Origin: Niastella populi
GTDB lineage: Bacteria; Bacteroidota; Bacteroidia; Chitinophagales; Chitinophagaceae
Reading direction: 5' to 3'
NCBI RefSeq assembly: GCF_002078015.1
Contig: NZ_LWBP01000145.1
Location: 87,182 to 151,181 of the forward strand
DNA: 64,000 bases
The translations under genes were made by a program, and so were the position numbers. Below the pieces are notes generated by a model. The model had not been told where the DNA came from. It made no database searches and saw only the letters and a list, made by a program, of their open reading frames with translations. Positions 16,937-26,326 of this stretch are shown in pieces (the first letter of the stretch is position 1; the number at the start of each line of letters is the position of its first letter).

Positions 16937-18589
16937 ATGCGTCTTCTTTTAGCAACGATTTGTTTTTCGCTGTTTTGTTTTATTGCTCCCGCTCAAACCA
17001 AAACCAGCACGGTTTCCGGCACAGCCTTAAGCCGCCCTAAATTAGTGGTTGGTATCGTAATAGACCAGATGCGTTGGGACTACCTCTATCGCTATTATGA
17101 CCGTTATGCGCCCGACGGCGGTTTCAAACGTTTCCTGAACAAAGGTTTCAGTTGCGAGAACACGCTGATCCCATATGTGCCCACCGTCACCGCCTGTGGC
17201 CATACCTGTATTTATACCGGCAGTGTTCCTGCCATTCATGGTATTATTGGCAACGGCTGGTACGATCCCCTGAAACAGCGCAGTGTTTATTGTACCGAAG
17301 ATCCAGGCGTTGAAACTGTTGGCGCTGCCGCAGGTACGGCCGGTTCAATGAGCCCCCGGAATATGCAGGTGACAACCATTTGCGATGAACTGAACCTCGC
17401 CACCAACTTCAGAAGCAAAGTGATCGGTATTGCCGTAAAGGACAGAGGCGGCATTTTACCAGCCGGCCATTCAGCCAATGCTGCGTACTGGTACGATTCA
17501 CGCAATGGAAACTGGATCTCTTCTACCTATTACATGAAAGAACTGCCGAAATGGGCGCAGGACTTCAATGCAAAGAAACTGGTTGACAAATACTATGGTC
17601 TGGGCTGGAACACCCTGTACCCCATCAACTCGTATGTGCAAAGCACGGCAGACGAAAAACCATACGAGGGCAAACCGTTTGGCGCCGAGCAGAAAGGTTT
17701 TCCGTATGACCTGAAGAAATTCGCCGGTTCAAACTATGGCGCTGTTAACAGCACACCATATGGCAATACCATTACCATTGAAATGGCAAAAGCCGCCGTT
17801 ACCGGTGAACAACTGGGCGCCGATAACATCACCGATATGCTGGCCGTTAGCTTTTCTTCTCCTGATTACATTGGCCATGCTTTTGGCCCTAACTCCGTTG
17901 AGCAGGAAGACGATTACCTGCGGCTCGATAAAGAACTGGGTGGTTTTTTCAGCTTCCTCGATGCCAAAGTAGGAAAGGGGCAATACCTCGTGTTCCTTAG
18001 TGCCGACCATGCCGTAGCGCATGTGCCCGGCTTTAGTGAGGAGCATAAGTTACCGGGCGGACATGCGCCAGCCGGCCGCTGGTCGCAGGACCTTGCCAAA
18101 CTGCTGAATGAAAAATACGGCAGCAGCAAACTGATCATTGGAAACTATAACCACCAGTTATACCTGAACCACCACCTGATCGATTCAATGAAGCTCGATG
18201 AGGATGGTATCAAAAAAACGATTGTACAATACCTCGGCCGCCAGCCGGAAGTTGCACGCGTATTTGCGCTTGATAAGTTTATGGAAGTGCCTTTGACCGC
18301 GACGCAGCGCGATATGGTAGCCAATGGCTATAATCAGAAATTAAGCGGTGATATTCAGGTATTATTGCAATCGGGCTATATGGAAGGCGGCGCTACCGGT
18401 ACCACCCATAGCGCCTGGAATCCCTACGATTCGCATATTCCGCTGTTATTTTATGGCTGGAAGGTGCCTGCAGGCAAAACCAACCGCGAAACCTATATGA
18501 CAGATATAGCCGCCACGCTGGCCGCTATGCTGCATATTCAAATGCCCAGTGGTTGTGTGGGAAAGGTGATTGAAGAGGTGGCTAAATGA
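16937..18589 (+). CDS. pafA: PafA-type alkaline phosphatase
   Basis: The 550-residue periplasmic phosphomonoesterase has a signal peptide (cleavage about FIAPAQ). Metal ligand Asp43 lies in VIDQMRWD. The nucleophile is predicted to be Thr85 in TVTACGHT, and Lys168/Arg170 in VKDRGG match the Lys162/Arg164 pair of PafA with identical spacing from the nucleophile (83 residues). This separates it from PhoA, which uses Ser/Arg. PafA enzymes of Bacteroidota have broad phosphate-monoester activity and are generally not repressed by phosphate. ATG 16937 is chosen over an upstream start at 16865 because the promoter lies between them and the signal peptide begins here. Confidence 0.92.
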   Translation: MRLLLATICFSLFCFIAPAQTKTSTVSGTALSRPKLVVGIVIDQMRWDYLYRYYDRYAPDGGFKRFLNKGFSCENTLIPYVPTVTACGHTCIYTGSVPAIHGIIGNGWYDPLKQRSVYCTEDPGVETVGAAAGTAGSMSPRNMQVTTICDELNLATNFRSKVIGIAVKDRGGILPAGHSANAAYWYDSRNGNWISSTYYMKELPKWAQDFNAKKLVDKYYGLGWNTLYPINSYVQSTADEKPYEGKPFGAEQKGFPYDLKKFAGSNYGAVNSTPYGNTITIEMAKAAVTGEQLGADNITDMLAVSFSSPDYIGHAFGPNSVEQEDDYLRLDKELGGFFSFLDAKVGKGQYLVFLSADHAVAHVPGFSEEHKLPGGHAPAGRWSQDLAKLLNEKYGSSKLIIGNYNHQLYLNHHLIDSMKLDEDGIKKTIVQYLGRQPEVARVFALDKFMEVPLTATQRDMVANGYNQKLSGDIQVLLQSGYMEGGATGTTHSAWNPYDSHIPLLFYGWKVPAGKTNRETYMTDIAATLAAMLHIQMPSGCVGKVIEEVAK

Positions 18590-18674
18590 TATTTTGTTAA
18601 TTGATCATACATAGGAGTGTGCTGTAGGAATGGTAACAGGAGGCAGGAAGTAAGTATGACGTAAGAAGATAATA

Positions 18675-18713
18675 AAAAGGGGAACGCGCTAAAAATTGGC
18701 GGGTTCCCCTTTT
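18675..18713 (+). terminator. Rho-independent terminator after pafA
   Basis: Stem AAAAGGGGAAC/GTTCCCCTTTT (18675-18685 / 18703-18713); 86 nt after the stop codon. Confidence 0.9.
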
Positions 18714-18817
18714 CTATTTATGATATTTAGTTGTTAAAATTAGTGGCGGTACCTGAGGAATAATGCTCTTCTCACTTCTTTTTTACTAACGGTCGTTCAA
18801 CAATCCCCCTGTACCAA

Positions 18818-18825
18818 TACATTTG
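18818..18825 (+). promoter_or_regulatory. -7 element (TACATTTG) of the M16 peptidase gene
   Basis: TAnnTTTG match 19 nt before the ATG; no clear -33 element. Confidence 0.5.
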
Positions 18826-18844
18826 TAGTCCAAAAACACCTATC

Positions 18845-21706
18845 ATGATGTACTCTTTGCATGCTCATACCCGGTGGCTGTTGCTACTGTTGGGCATTTT
18901 TGTTTTTCAGGATGCTGCTGCTCAGCTGAACACCCAAAGCAAATTACCGGTAGATGCGAAAGTGAAGATCGGGAAGCTGGCAAATGGCCTTACCTATTAC
19001 ATTCGTCAGAATAAGAAACCAGAGCAGAAAGTTGAACTGCGGCTGGTACTGAATGCCGGTTCCATTCAGGAAGACGAAGACCAGCAGGGGCTGGCCCATA
19101 TGGCCGAGCATATGGCCTTCAACGGTACAACGCATTTCAAAAAGAATGATATCGTTTCCTTTTTGCAGAACATAGGCGTTGGCTTCGGTAACGACCTGAA
19201 TGCCTATACCAGTTTTGATGAAACGGTGTATATTCTGCCCATTCCAACCGATAAACCCGGTAATCTCGAAAAAGGTTTCCAGGTGCTGGAAGACTGGGCG
19301 CACAACGTTACCTATCTCGATGATGATATCGATGGCGAGCGCGCCATCATTCTGGAAGAAAGCCGTTTGGGCAAGGGCGCCAATGAACGCATCTTCAGAA
19401 AGATCTATCCCCGCCTGTTCGAAGGCTCGAAGTACGCAAAGCGGTTACCGATAGGGGTAGACAGTATCATAAAGAACTTTCCCGTTGATAATATCCGCCG
19501 TTTTTACAAGGAATGGTACCGGCCCGATCTGATGGCCGTGATCGTTGTGGGGGATATTGAACCGGCCAAAGCGGAAGCCATGGTGAAGAAACATTTTTCG
19601 GGGCTTACCAACCCGGCCTCGCCCCGCAAAAGGGAATATGCCGAGGTGCCGCCTTACACTTCCTCACAGGCCATGGTTGTAACCGATAAAGAAGCAACCA
19701 GTTATAATGTGGCCATCAATTACCCGGCTGTTAAGAAGGAATCGGCGGTAACTGTTGGCGACTACCGTAAAGAGCTCATAGAGCAAATGTTCGTTTCTAT
19801 GCTGAATGAACGGTTGCAGGAGCTAACGCAAAAAGAGAATCCGCCTTTCCTGTACGCCTATGCCGATTTTGAATCGTATGCCCGCGGCTACCAGTCGTTC
19901 AATACAATGGCTGCTGCCGGCGGTGGCGATGTGCAAAGAGCCATGAATGTACTGGCTGAAGAAATAGAGCGCGTAAAACGGTATGGCTTCACCGCCCCCG
20001 AATTACAGCGGGTCAAGAAATCAATACAGGCGCAATATGAAAGAACATTTAACAACCGCGCCAAAACCGAGTCGGCCGATTATGTTCAGGAATACGTGAA
20101 CAATTTCCTGGTGCAGGAACCCATACCGGGCATTGAGAAAGAGTATGAATATGTGAAAGCGATGCTGCCTGCCATAACACTCGATGAAGTAAATGCGGTG
20201 TCGGCAGCCATCAAAGGCCAGCAGAACCTGTTTGTATACCTGAGCGGTCCCGAGCCGAAGGAAGCCGATAAACTGCCTGCAGAAAGCGAACTGCTGGCGA
20301 TCATTGACTCGAAAACAAAGGCCGATATAAAGCCATATGAAGAAAAAGCGGTTGCTTCAACGTTGTTAAGCAGTGAGCCGGTGGGTGGCAAAGTGGTTAA
20401 GGTTACAAAGAACGTTTTACTGGGAACCACTGATTATGTACTCAGCAACGGCATTACGGTAACATTGAAGCCAACCGATTTCAAGAACGACCAGATCCTG
20501 ATGGGCGCTACCCGTGCCGGTGGTAAAAACAATTACGGCCTGGCCGATAAATACAGTGCCGAGTACATGGTACCTGCTACGGTAGCCATGGGCGTTGGCC
20601 AGTTTTCGCCTACTGATCTTGGTAAGGCACTGGCCGGTAAAACAGTAAGCGTTGATCCGGTGTTTACCGCCATTTCGGAAGGCTTCAGAGGCAGCAGCAG
20701 CGTGAAAGATCTGAAAACCCTGTTCCAGTTAATCTATCTCAATAGTACAGCGCCGCGCGGTGATACGGCTTTGTTCGGGGCTTTTTTGCAACGGAACAAA
20801 ACGCAGTTTGCCATGATCGGCGCCAATCCGCGCGCTTCGTTCGTCGATACGCTGTATAAAACTTTGTTCAATAATGATCCCATGGCGCCGGTGGCCGTGC
20901 CTAACAGCGCCTACTTCGATAAAGTGAATTACAAACGCGTGATGGAGATCCGTAAGGAACGTTTTGGCGATTGCAGTGGAATGCACTTTGTGTTTGCCGG
21001 TAGTTTTAAAGAAACTGACATAAAACCGTTGATTGAAAAATATATAGCCGGTTTGCCCGCTACCGGTAAAAAATTCAGTTTCGCCGATAATAAGGTACGT
21101 CCGGTAGAAGGTAAAAGAACGCTGAACGTATATAAGGGAAAAGAAGATCAAAGCCTGATCCTGGCTTTTTATACCGGTGAAACACCATACAATGAAGACC
21201 TCGAGCTGAAAGCGCATGCATTGAGTGAAGTGCTGAACATTCGCATCATTGAAGAGCTGCGCGAAAAGATCCAGGGCATTTATGGCGGCGGCACTTATGC
21301 CGAACTGGAAAAATACCCGTATAGTAATTACAGTTTTGTACTGAACCTGCCTTGCGGTCCCCAAAAAGTGGATACGCTGTTGAAGGCGATCAAAAACGAA
21401 TTCAGCAGTATGGTAGCGAAAGGCCCTGATACCTCGTATGTGAACAAGGTAAAAAAACAATGGCTCGAACAGCATAAGCTGAACATGAAAGAGAATGGTG
21501 TTTGGGTGGAAAAGTTGTTACAGTACAAATTACAGGGCGGCGATCCCGACAGGTTTGTTCATTATGAAAAGTACGTGAACAAACTAACGCCGTTAGACGT
21601 ACAGCAGGCGGCCAAACTGGTGCTAAATGGAAATGAGTTCCTGGCCATTCAGATGCCGGAGAGTGCAAAGAGTGGAACAGGAGAGGAGCCAAAGAAAGGC
21701 TTTTAG
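18845..21706 (+). CDS. M16 family zinc metalloprotease (full-length, two-domain)
   Basis: The 953-residue pitrilysin/insulinase-type protease has a signal peptide (cleavage near DAAAQ), placing it in the periplasm or outer membrane. The inverted zinc motif HxxEH is HMAEH at 85-89, with the distal Glu in EESRLG about 80 residues later. A second, inactive M16 domain occupies roughly residues 510-940, so both halves of the peptide-degrading clamshell are in one chain. Its likely role is degradation of peptides in the envelope. It has its own promoter and terminator. Start codons at 18845 and 18848 are equivalent. Confidence 0.92.
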   Translation: MMYSLHAHTRWLLLLLGIFVFQDAAAQLNTQSKLPVDAKVKIGKLANGLTYYIRQNKKPEQKVELRLVLNAGSIQEDEDQQGLAHMAEHMAFNGTTHFKKNDIVSFLQNIGVGFGNDLNAYTSFDETVYILPIPTDKPGNLEKGFQVLEDWAHNVTYLDDDIDGERAIILEESRLGKGANERIFRKIYPRLFEGSKYAKRLPIGVDSIIKNFPVDNIRRFYKEWYRPDLMAVIVVGDIEPAKAEAMVKKHFSGLTNPASPRKREYAEVPPYTSSQAMVVTDKEATSYNVAINYPAVKKESAVTVGDYRKELIEQMFVSMLNERLQELTQKENPPFLYAYADFESYARGYQSFNTMAAAGGGDVQRAMNVLAEEIERVKRYGFTAPELQRVKKSIQAQYERTFNNRAKTESADYVQEYVNNFLVQEPIPGIEKEYEYVKAMLPAITLDEVNAVSAAIKGQQNLFVYLSGPEPKEADKLPAESELLAIIDSKTKADIKPYEEKAVASTLLSSEPVGGKVVKVTKNVLLGTTDYVLSNGITVTLKPTDFKNDQILMGATRAGGKNNYGLADKYSAEYMVPATVAMGVGQFSPTDLGKALAGKTVSVDPVFTAISEGFRGSSSVKDLKTLFQLIYLNSTAPRGDTALFGAFLQRNKTQFAMIGANPRASFVDTLYKTLFNNDPMAPVAVPNSAYFDKVNYKRVMEIRKERFGDCSGMHFVFAGSFKETDIKPLIEKYIAGLPATGKKFSFADNKVRPVEGKRTLNVYKGKEDQSLILAFYTGETPYNEDLELKAHALSEVLNIRIIEELREKIQGIYGGGTYAELEKYPYSNYSFVLNLPCGPQKVDTLLKAIKNEFSSMVAKGPDTSYVNKVKKQWLEQHKLNMKENGVWVEKLLQYKLQGGDPDRFVHYEKYVNKLTPLDVQQAAKLVLNGNEFLAIQMPESAKSGTGEEPKKGF

Positions 21707-21732
21707 CGGCTAAATAACTATAATACAATACG

Positions 21733-21764
21733 AAAGCCCTGACGGTACCGTCGGGGCTTTTTTT
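21733..21764 (+). terminator. Rho-independent terminator of the M16 peptidase gene
   Basis: Stem AAAGCCCTGACGG/CCGTCGGGGCTTT followed by a T run; 27 nt after the stop codon. Confidence 0.9.
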
Positions 21765-22036
21765 ATGATGGAATAACTGCAATAAATGTGCAGGGCATAA
21801 TACTACAGGCGGATAGTAAATAGTGAATTTCGTTCATCGTTTGGCGTTTATCGTTCTACATTTATGTGTATTTTATTGAAATGCAATACGCTTGAGCAAA
21901 GCGGTAAGCACTAAAAAATACGGCTGGTAAAAACGCGCAAATGCGGGTGGTGCAAGCAATTCACGTGAATTTTTGCTCACACGTTTTATTATTAAAAAAC
22001 CCTAAAAAAATTTTTTTATTTTCTCTTAAACACTAA
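21765..22036. other. AT-rich leader region with a palindrome
   Basis: No ORF. It contains the 14-nt perfect palindrome AATTCACGTGAATT (21958-21971), operator-like, just upstream of a probable non-coding RNA, and long A/T runs at about 21993-22020. No exact TAnnTTTG was found in the last 70 nt. Confidence 0.4.
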
Positions 22037-22390
22037 CTTGCAGGAACAAACGGATATAGCAGAACTCCTCCCAAATGTATTTGCACTCAGAATTTAAAGC
22101 TTGGATATTATGCAAGCTAGGCCCTTCATGAACACTATTTTAAAACGTAGTTAGAACTGTACGAACCTGCAAGCATGTTGCTTTGCATGAAGATAAATAA
22201 TTGAAAATTATAGTAAAGATATCCCGGAGGTGAGAGGTGTCTTTAGTACCGGCTTTAATTAGTAGCGGGTGAAGCTTTGTTCATACATAGCATCGTTAAG
22301 TTGCTCTGAAAAATTACCCGTTTAATGATTTCGCTGGTTTAGGGGTTGCTAGATCACGACAGTCGGCCGCATGGCTGGCTGTCTTTTTTT
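22037..22390 (+). ncRNA. candidate structured non-coding RNA
   Basis: A stretch of about 350 nt without a plausible ORF that ends in a strong terminator. CTTGCAGG (22037-22044) and CCTGCAAG (22166-22173) form an 8-bp closing stem around about 120 nt. Inside it GCTTG/CAAGC forms a local hairpin near 22099-22120. TGCAAGCA/TGCTTTGCA lies just after the stem. ACCGGCT/AGCGGGT pairs near 22240-22270 with one mismatch. I do not recognise RNase P RNA, tmRNA or SRP RNA signatures; a Bacteroidota 6S-like RNA is possible because of the long closing stem. The 5' end is uncertain, and there may be two RNAs. Confidence 0.5.
22358..22390 (+). terminator. strong terminator with no upstream ORF
   Basis: An 11-bp stem (GACAGTCGGCC with GGCTGGCTGTC, including two G-T pairs), GCAT loop, then seven T. 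The nearest upstream gene already has its own terminator 600 nt earlier. Confidence 0.9.
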
Positions 22391-22519
22391 ATGCCCGGTT
22401 CAACCATTGTGATGTAATGTGTAGTAGTAACGTTATTGAACAATCGAACGGTGTTTATGTCTATAAGTTATTATGTTCTTTAGTTCATAAGTTAACCGCG
22501 TAGAGTGTAAATGCAGCTT

Positions 22520-22710
22520 AAAGCCTTCATCGGCAATCGGCAAACCTCGGCGCGGCCTGCTTCGTCAATTGTCAATCGGCTCGAATGTCGGGCAGTGCAA
22601 GGTCATAAATAAATTCCCAAAATTAGTGAGCTCTTTCACGTTTGCCGTTTGCCGTTTCACGTTCAGCGAGGCCATTCACCATTCACCATTGACCATTCAC
22701 CATTTGAAAA
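22520..22710. repeat. dispersed intergenic repeat, copy C of the conserved core
   Basis: The core at 22548-22640 matches 28400-28482 and 62571-62653. It is followed by TTTGCCG and ATTCACC-type heptamers (22640-22705). No ORF runs from 22391 to 22878. Confidence 0.75.
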
Positions 22711-22878
22711 GGATATCATAAATCATTGCAACCACCCTCATTTTTATGTTGTCATTAACGAATAACATGCTGAAACACAGTTGGTATGCAAAAGTTTGTT
22801 AATTGAACGGTTGTACACATTTTCAATTAAACGCGGTATGTATTTTGGTTTCTCAGCAGTAACTAAAAACGATGATTT

Positions 22879-23370
22879 ATGAAACGGGTTCTACAGGTTC
22901 TGCCAATTCTTGCCATCTTAACAACAGCATCAGTTCATTCATCAAAAGCACAGGTAAGCGTTAGTGTAAATATCGGTGCCCAGCCTATGTGGGGACCCGC
23001 AGGCTACACTTCGGTCGATTACTACTACCTGCCCGATATCGAATGTTACTATTATGTACCCCGGCAACAGTTCGTTTACCTGAACGGTCCATCGTGGGTG
23101 TTCTCAGCCAGCTTGCCGGCCCGTTATCGCGGGTACGATCTGTATGGCGGTTATAAAGTGGTTTGCAACGGTCCAAGACCTTATACGCACTTCCGCGAGC
23201 ACCGCGTTACTTATGCCCGTTACAGGGATTACAGGGGCCACCAGACCTGCATACGTGATTCCCGTGGAGGCGGCGGTTACTACGATCGCGGTCCCCGTGG
23301 ACGTGGACATGGACACGGTCACCATCATGGTCGCGGTCATGGACATGGTCGTGGACATGATCGTTGGTAA
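22879..23370 (+). CDS. secreted protein with Gly/His/Arg-rich tail
   Basis: The 163-residue product has a signal peptide (cleavage near SSKAQ), a Tyr-rich middle (VDYYYLPDIECYYYVP), and a C-terminal tail from about residue 127 made of repeating GHGH/GRGH units. The body resembles small envelope proteins common in Bacteroidota without assigned function. The His-rich tail could bind Ni, Zn or Cu, but that is inference from composition alone. It is monocistronic, between long non-coding DNA and a bidirectional terminator. Confidence 0.65.
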   Translation: MKRVLQVLPILAILTTASVHSSKAQVSVSVNIGAQPMWGPAGYTSVDYYYLPDIECYYYVPRQQFVYLNGPSWVFSASLPARYRGYDLYGGYKVVCNGPRPYTHFREHRVTYARYRDYRGHQTCIRDSRGGGGYYDRGPRGRGHGHGHHHGRGHGHGRGHDRW

Positions 23371-23504
23371 TGATCGTGTTTGTTACAAAAACGTATAGTG
23401 GTTTGGGTGAGCCTGTATTATGAAGTAGGAGGTAGGAGGCAGGAAGCAAGAATAGTCCCACGGCTCAGGCGCTAAATAAATTCAGGTTTGCTGTACGTCA
23501 TAAA

Positions 23505-23546
23505 AGAAAAGGTGAGCTTCGCAGTCAATAGCGGGCTCACCTTTTC
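23505..23546 (+). terminator. bidirectional terminator between convergent genes
   Basis: Stem AGAAAAGGTGAGC/GCTCACCTTTTCT (13 bp) with A and T tails, between the secreted-protein gene (+) and fbaB (-). Confidence 0.85.
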
Positions 23547-23655
23547 TTTATCTTACTATTATATAACGGTGACACCACCTTTTGAAGACCCTTGTCAACC
23601 TGTTACCTCGTCAACTTACTTCGTACTCTCAGGTCAAAGAAGTGTCACTTTAAAA

Positions 23656-24714
23656 CTAGGCCACGGTGATATCCTTATCCAGGTACACATCCTGGGTAGC
23701 CTGCAGCAGCTCAACACCCTCTTTGAAAGGACGCTGGAAGGCTTTGCGGCCAAGGATCAGTCCCATACCACCTGCTCTTTTATTGATAACGGCAGTATAA
23801 ACCGAATCGGCCAGGTCGCTGGCGCCCTTGCTTTCGCCGCCACTATTGATCAGCCCCACCCGGCCACTGTAACAATTCAATACCTGGTAACGGCACAGGT
23901 CGATGGGGTGATCGCTGGTGAGCTTGTCATACACCAGGTTACTGGTTTTACCATGTTTGGTTGCCAGGTAACCGCCATTGTTGGTAGGCAGTTTTTGTTT
24001 AATGATATCGGCCTGCAGTGTAACGCCCAGGTGATTGGCCTGACCGGTAAAATCGGCTGCGGTATGATAATCCACGCCATCTACTTTAAAACCGCTGTTG
24101 CGCGTATAACACCACAAAATGGTGGCCATGCCCAATTCGTGCGCCAGTTCAAATGCTTCGGCCACTTCTTTCAACTGGCGGGCGCTTTCGGCAGAGCCCC
24201 AGTATATAGTAGCGCCAACTGCTACGGCTCCCATGTTCCAGGCGCTCCTGATGGTGCCGAACATGGTTTGGTCGTATTTATTGGGCATACTTAAAAACTC
24301 ATTGTGGTTGATCTTTACAACAAACGGAATACGGTGTGCGTATTTGCGGCTCATGATACCCAGTACACCATATGTACTGGCTACGGCATTGCAACCACCT
24401 TCAATGGCGAGTTTGATAATATTTTCGGGGTCGAAATAAATTGGGTTGGGCGAGAAAGCGGAACCTCCGCTGTGCTCGATGCCCTGGTCGACCGGGAAGA
24501 TGCTGCAAAAACCGGTGTTGGCCAAACGCCCGTTGCCTAATAATGATTGCAGGCTGCGCAATACCTGGTTGCTGCGGTTGCTGTTGAGCCAGATCTCTTC
24601 AATGTGGTTGGGCGAGGGAAGCGTGATGGTTGATTTGTCAATGGTAGTACTCTTGTGCTCTAAAAGATAAGAGGCTTTGTCACCAAGCAGATCGATGATT
24701 TTTTTTGACGGCAT
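23656..24714 (-). CDS. fbaB: class I fructose-bisphosphate aldolase (DhnA/FbaB type)
   Basis: The 352-residue TIM-barrel enzyme belongs to the archaeal-type class I (Schiff-base) aldolases. [16 protein letters not shown] is the family N-terminal signature (VDxG at the end of the first strand), and [10 protein letters not shown] is the conserved middle strand. I cannot assign the Schiff-base lysine with certainty. It cleaves fructose-1,6-bisphosphate to two triose phosphates. A non-homologous class II aldolase gene lies just upstream on the same strand. It has its own -7 element at 24858-24865, so it need not depend on the upstream gene. Confidence 0.9.
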   Translation of the reverse strand: MPSKKIIDLLGDKASYLLEHKSTTIDKSTITLPSPNHIEEIWLNSNRSNQVLRSLQSLLGNGRLANTGFCSIFPVDQGIEHSGGSAFSPNPIYFDPENIIKLAIEGGCNAVASTYGVLGIMSRKYAHRIPFVVKINHNEFLSMPNKYDQTMFGTIRSAWNMGAVAVGATIYWGSAESARQLKEVAEAFELAHELGMATILWCYTRNSGFKVDGVDYHTAADFTGQANHLGVTLQADIIKQKLPTNNGGYLATKHGKTSNLVYDKLTSDHPIDLCRYQVLNCYSGRVGLINSGGESKGASDLADSVYTAVINKRAGGMGLILGRKAFQRPFKEGVELLQATQDVYLDKDITVA

Positions 24715-24857
24715 ACTTATTATTTAGTTTGTGTGAATTGTCAATCGTGAATGCAATTCATAAGCCACAGATAACAGCTTAAAACTAAAGCGTAAAGCCA
24801 GATACATTTCAATTGCAGGCTTTCTGCTTTTCGCTTTGGCCCTGTATTCCGGCTGCG

Positions 24858-24865
24858 CAAAGATA
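24858..24865 (-). promoter_or_regulatory. -7 element (TATCTTTG) of fbaB
   Basis: TAnnTTTG on the minus strand; leader of about 140 nt to ATG 24714. Confidence 0.55.
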
Positions 24866-24901
24866 TGCCGTATCCCATAAATACCGGGACAGTAAAACGA
24901 A

Positions 24902-24925
24902 AGACCCGGCGGTACCGCCGGGTCT
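24902..24925 (-). terminator. 24-nt perfect palindrome between the two aldolase genes
   Basis: AGACCCGGCGGT and its exact reverse complement abut, centred on GTAC. It lies 53 nt after the fbaA stop and 37 nt before the fbaB -7 element. It can act as the fbaA terminator hairpin, although the T tail is weak; a protein-binding site is also possible. Confidence 0.55.
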
Positions 24926-24977
24926 GATATCATAATCTTTTAAACCTGTAAAGGAATAGAAAGCTAAATTCTAAATA

Positions 24978-26048
24978 TTAAGCGTTTCTGTTGATGCAAT
25001 TCAAATCATTGAATGCAATTTCTAAACGTTTAATAAATGTTTCTTCACCTTTGCGTAACCATACGCGCGGATCGTAGTATTTCTTATTTGGTTTGTCAGC
25101 CCCTTCAGGGTTGCCCAGCTGATCCTGCAGATACGCTTCGCTCTTTTTGTAATAGCCGAGAACGCCTTCCCAGAACGCCCATTGAAGATCGGTATCGATA
25201 TTCATTTTGATAGCGCCGTAGCTGATCGCTTCGCGGATCTGGTGTTGGGGAGAACCGCTGCCGCCGTGGAATACGAAGTAAACGGGCTTTTCGCCGGTTT
25301 TATATTCTTTTTTGATGAAGTCCTGGCTGTTCTTCAGGATCTCAGGACGAAGTTCCACGTTACCCGGACTATAAACACCGTGCACATTACCAAATGCGGC
25401 AGCTACGGTGAACAGGCGGCCAATTTTGCCTAATTGCTCATACGCAAATGCCACGTGTTGTGGTTGTGTATATAATTTATCGTTTTCAACACCGCTGTTG
25501 TCAACGCCATCTTCTTCACCACCGGTAACACCCAGCTCAATTTCAATACCCATGCCGAGGGGCGCCATGCGTTTGTAATATTCAACTGATGTATGAATGT
25601 TCTCTTCGATCGGCTCTTCGCTCAGATCGAGCATGTGTGAGCTGAACAAAGGTTGTTTTTTCTCTTTGAAGAACTGTTCGCCGGCATCGATCAAACCGCT
25701 GATCCATGGCAGCCATTTTTTGGCGGCATGGTCGGTATGCAGCACAACGGGAACACCGTAATATTTTGCTACGTTATGTATATGCAATGCACCGGAAATA
25801 GCGCCGGAGATATTGGCCTGCAACTGATCGTTGGGCATACCTTTACCGGCAATGAACTGTGCACCACCGTTAGAAAATTGTATGATGACAGGTGAATTCA
25901 CTTTTGCGGCTGTCTCAAGGGTCGCATTGATCGTATTAGTGCCAATTGTATTAACTGCGGGTAACGCGAACTGGTTTTCTTTAGCGTCTTTATAAAGGGC
26001 TTCCAGTTCTTCACCAAAGAGTACTCCTGGTTTGTATTTTTTCATCAT
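24978..26048 (-). CDS. fbaA: class II fructose-bisphosphate aldolase
   Basis: The 356-residue zinc-dependent aldolase belongs to the FbaA (type A) subgroup. The motif LHTDHAAKK supplies zinc ligand His107 and catalytic Asp106. GIEIELGVTGGEEDGVDN is the second conserved block, and FVFHGGSGSP and KMNIDTDLQWAFW bind the phosphates. Together with FbaB it gives two isofunctional enzymes side by side. A TATCTTCG sequence at 26135-26142 (minus) is a near-consensus -7 element. Starts at 26048 and 26045 are equivalent. Confidence 0.95.
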   Translation of the reverse strand: MMKKYKPGVLFGEELEALYKDAKENQFALPAVNTIGTNTINATLETAAKVNSPVIIQFSNGGAQFIAGKGMPNDQLQANISGAISGALHIHNVAKYYGVPVVLHTDHAAKKWLPWISGLIDAGEQFFKEKKQPLFSSHMLDLSEEPIEENIHTSVEYYKRMAPLGMGIEIELGVTGGEEDGVDNSGVENDKLYTQPQHVAFAYEQLGKIGRLFTVAAAFGNVHGVYSPGNVELRPEILKNSQDFIKKEYKTGEKPVYFVFHGGSGSPQHQIREAISYGAIKMNIDTDLQWAFWEGVLGYYKKSEAYLQDQLGNPEGADKPNKKYYDPRVWLRKGEETFIKRLEIAFNDLNCINRNA

Positions 26049-26134
26049 TTTCAGTGTTAAAGCGTGTTGTTATTTATTGAACGTCAAAAGCGTTGAAAAA
26101 TATTTAATGAAGTATCTATTTTTTTAATAAGCGG

Positions 26135-26142
26135 CGAAGATA
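26135..26142 (-). promoter_or_regulatory. near-consensus -7 element (TATCTTCG) of fbaA
   Basis: One mismatch to TAnnTTTG; about 87 nt before the fbaA start. No other feature was seen in the 26049-26326 gap. Confidence 0.4.
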
Positions 26143-26326
26143 GTCAATTTAGCAATGAATGCAGGCGTATTTGTTACATGATAACGGTGGCCTTGTCGTA
26201 AGTCATTGATTTATTGGAGCCCGGCCGGAAAGCGATTTAAATGTTAAGAAATGGTAATGTATGCAAAAGGCGGGTTGTCTTTAGCTTTCAGGTTGAGCTG
26301 GTGGCTGCTAGCTGGCGGCCGGCCTT

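Noticed and set aside
22037..22390. RNase P RNA, tmRNA or SRP RNA
   Set aside because: I could not find the conserved rnpB GAGGAAAGTCC block, a tmRNA tag or CCA end, or the SRP GGAAG loop; only an unnamed structured RNA is supported.
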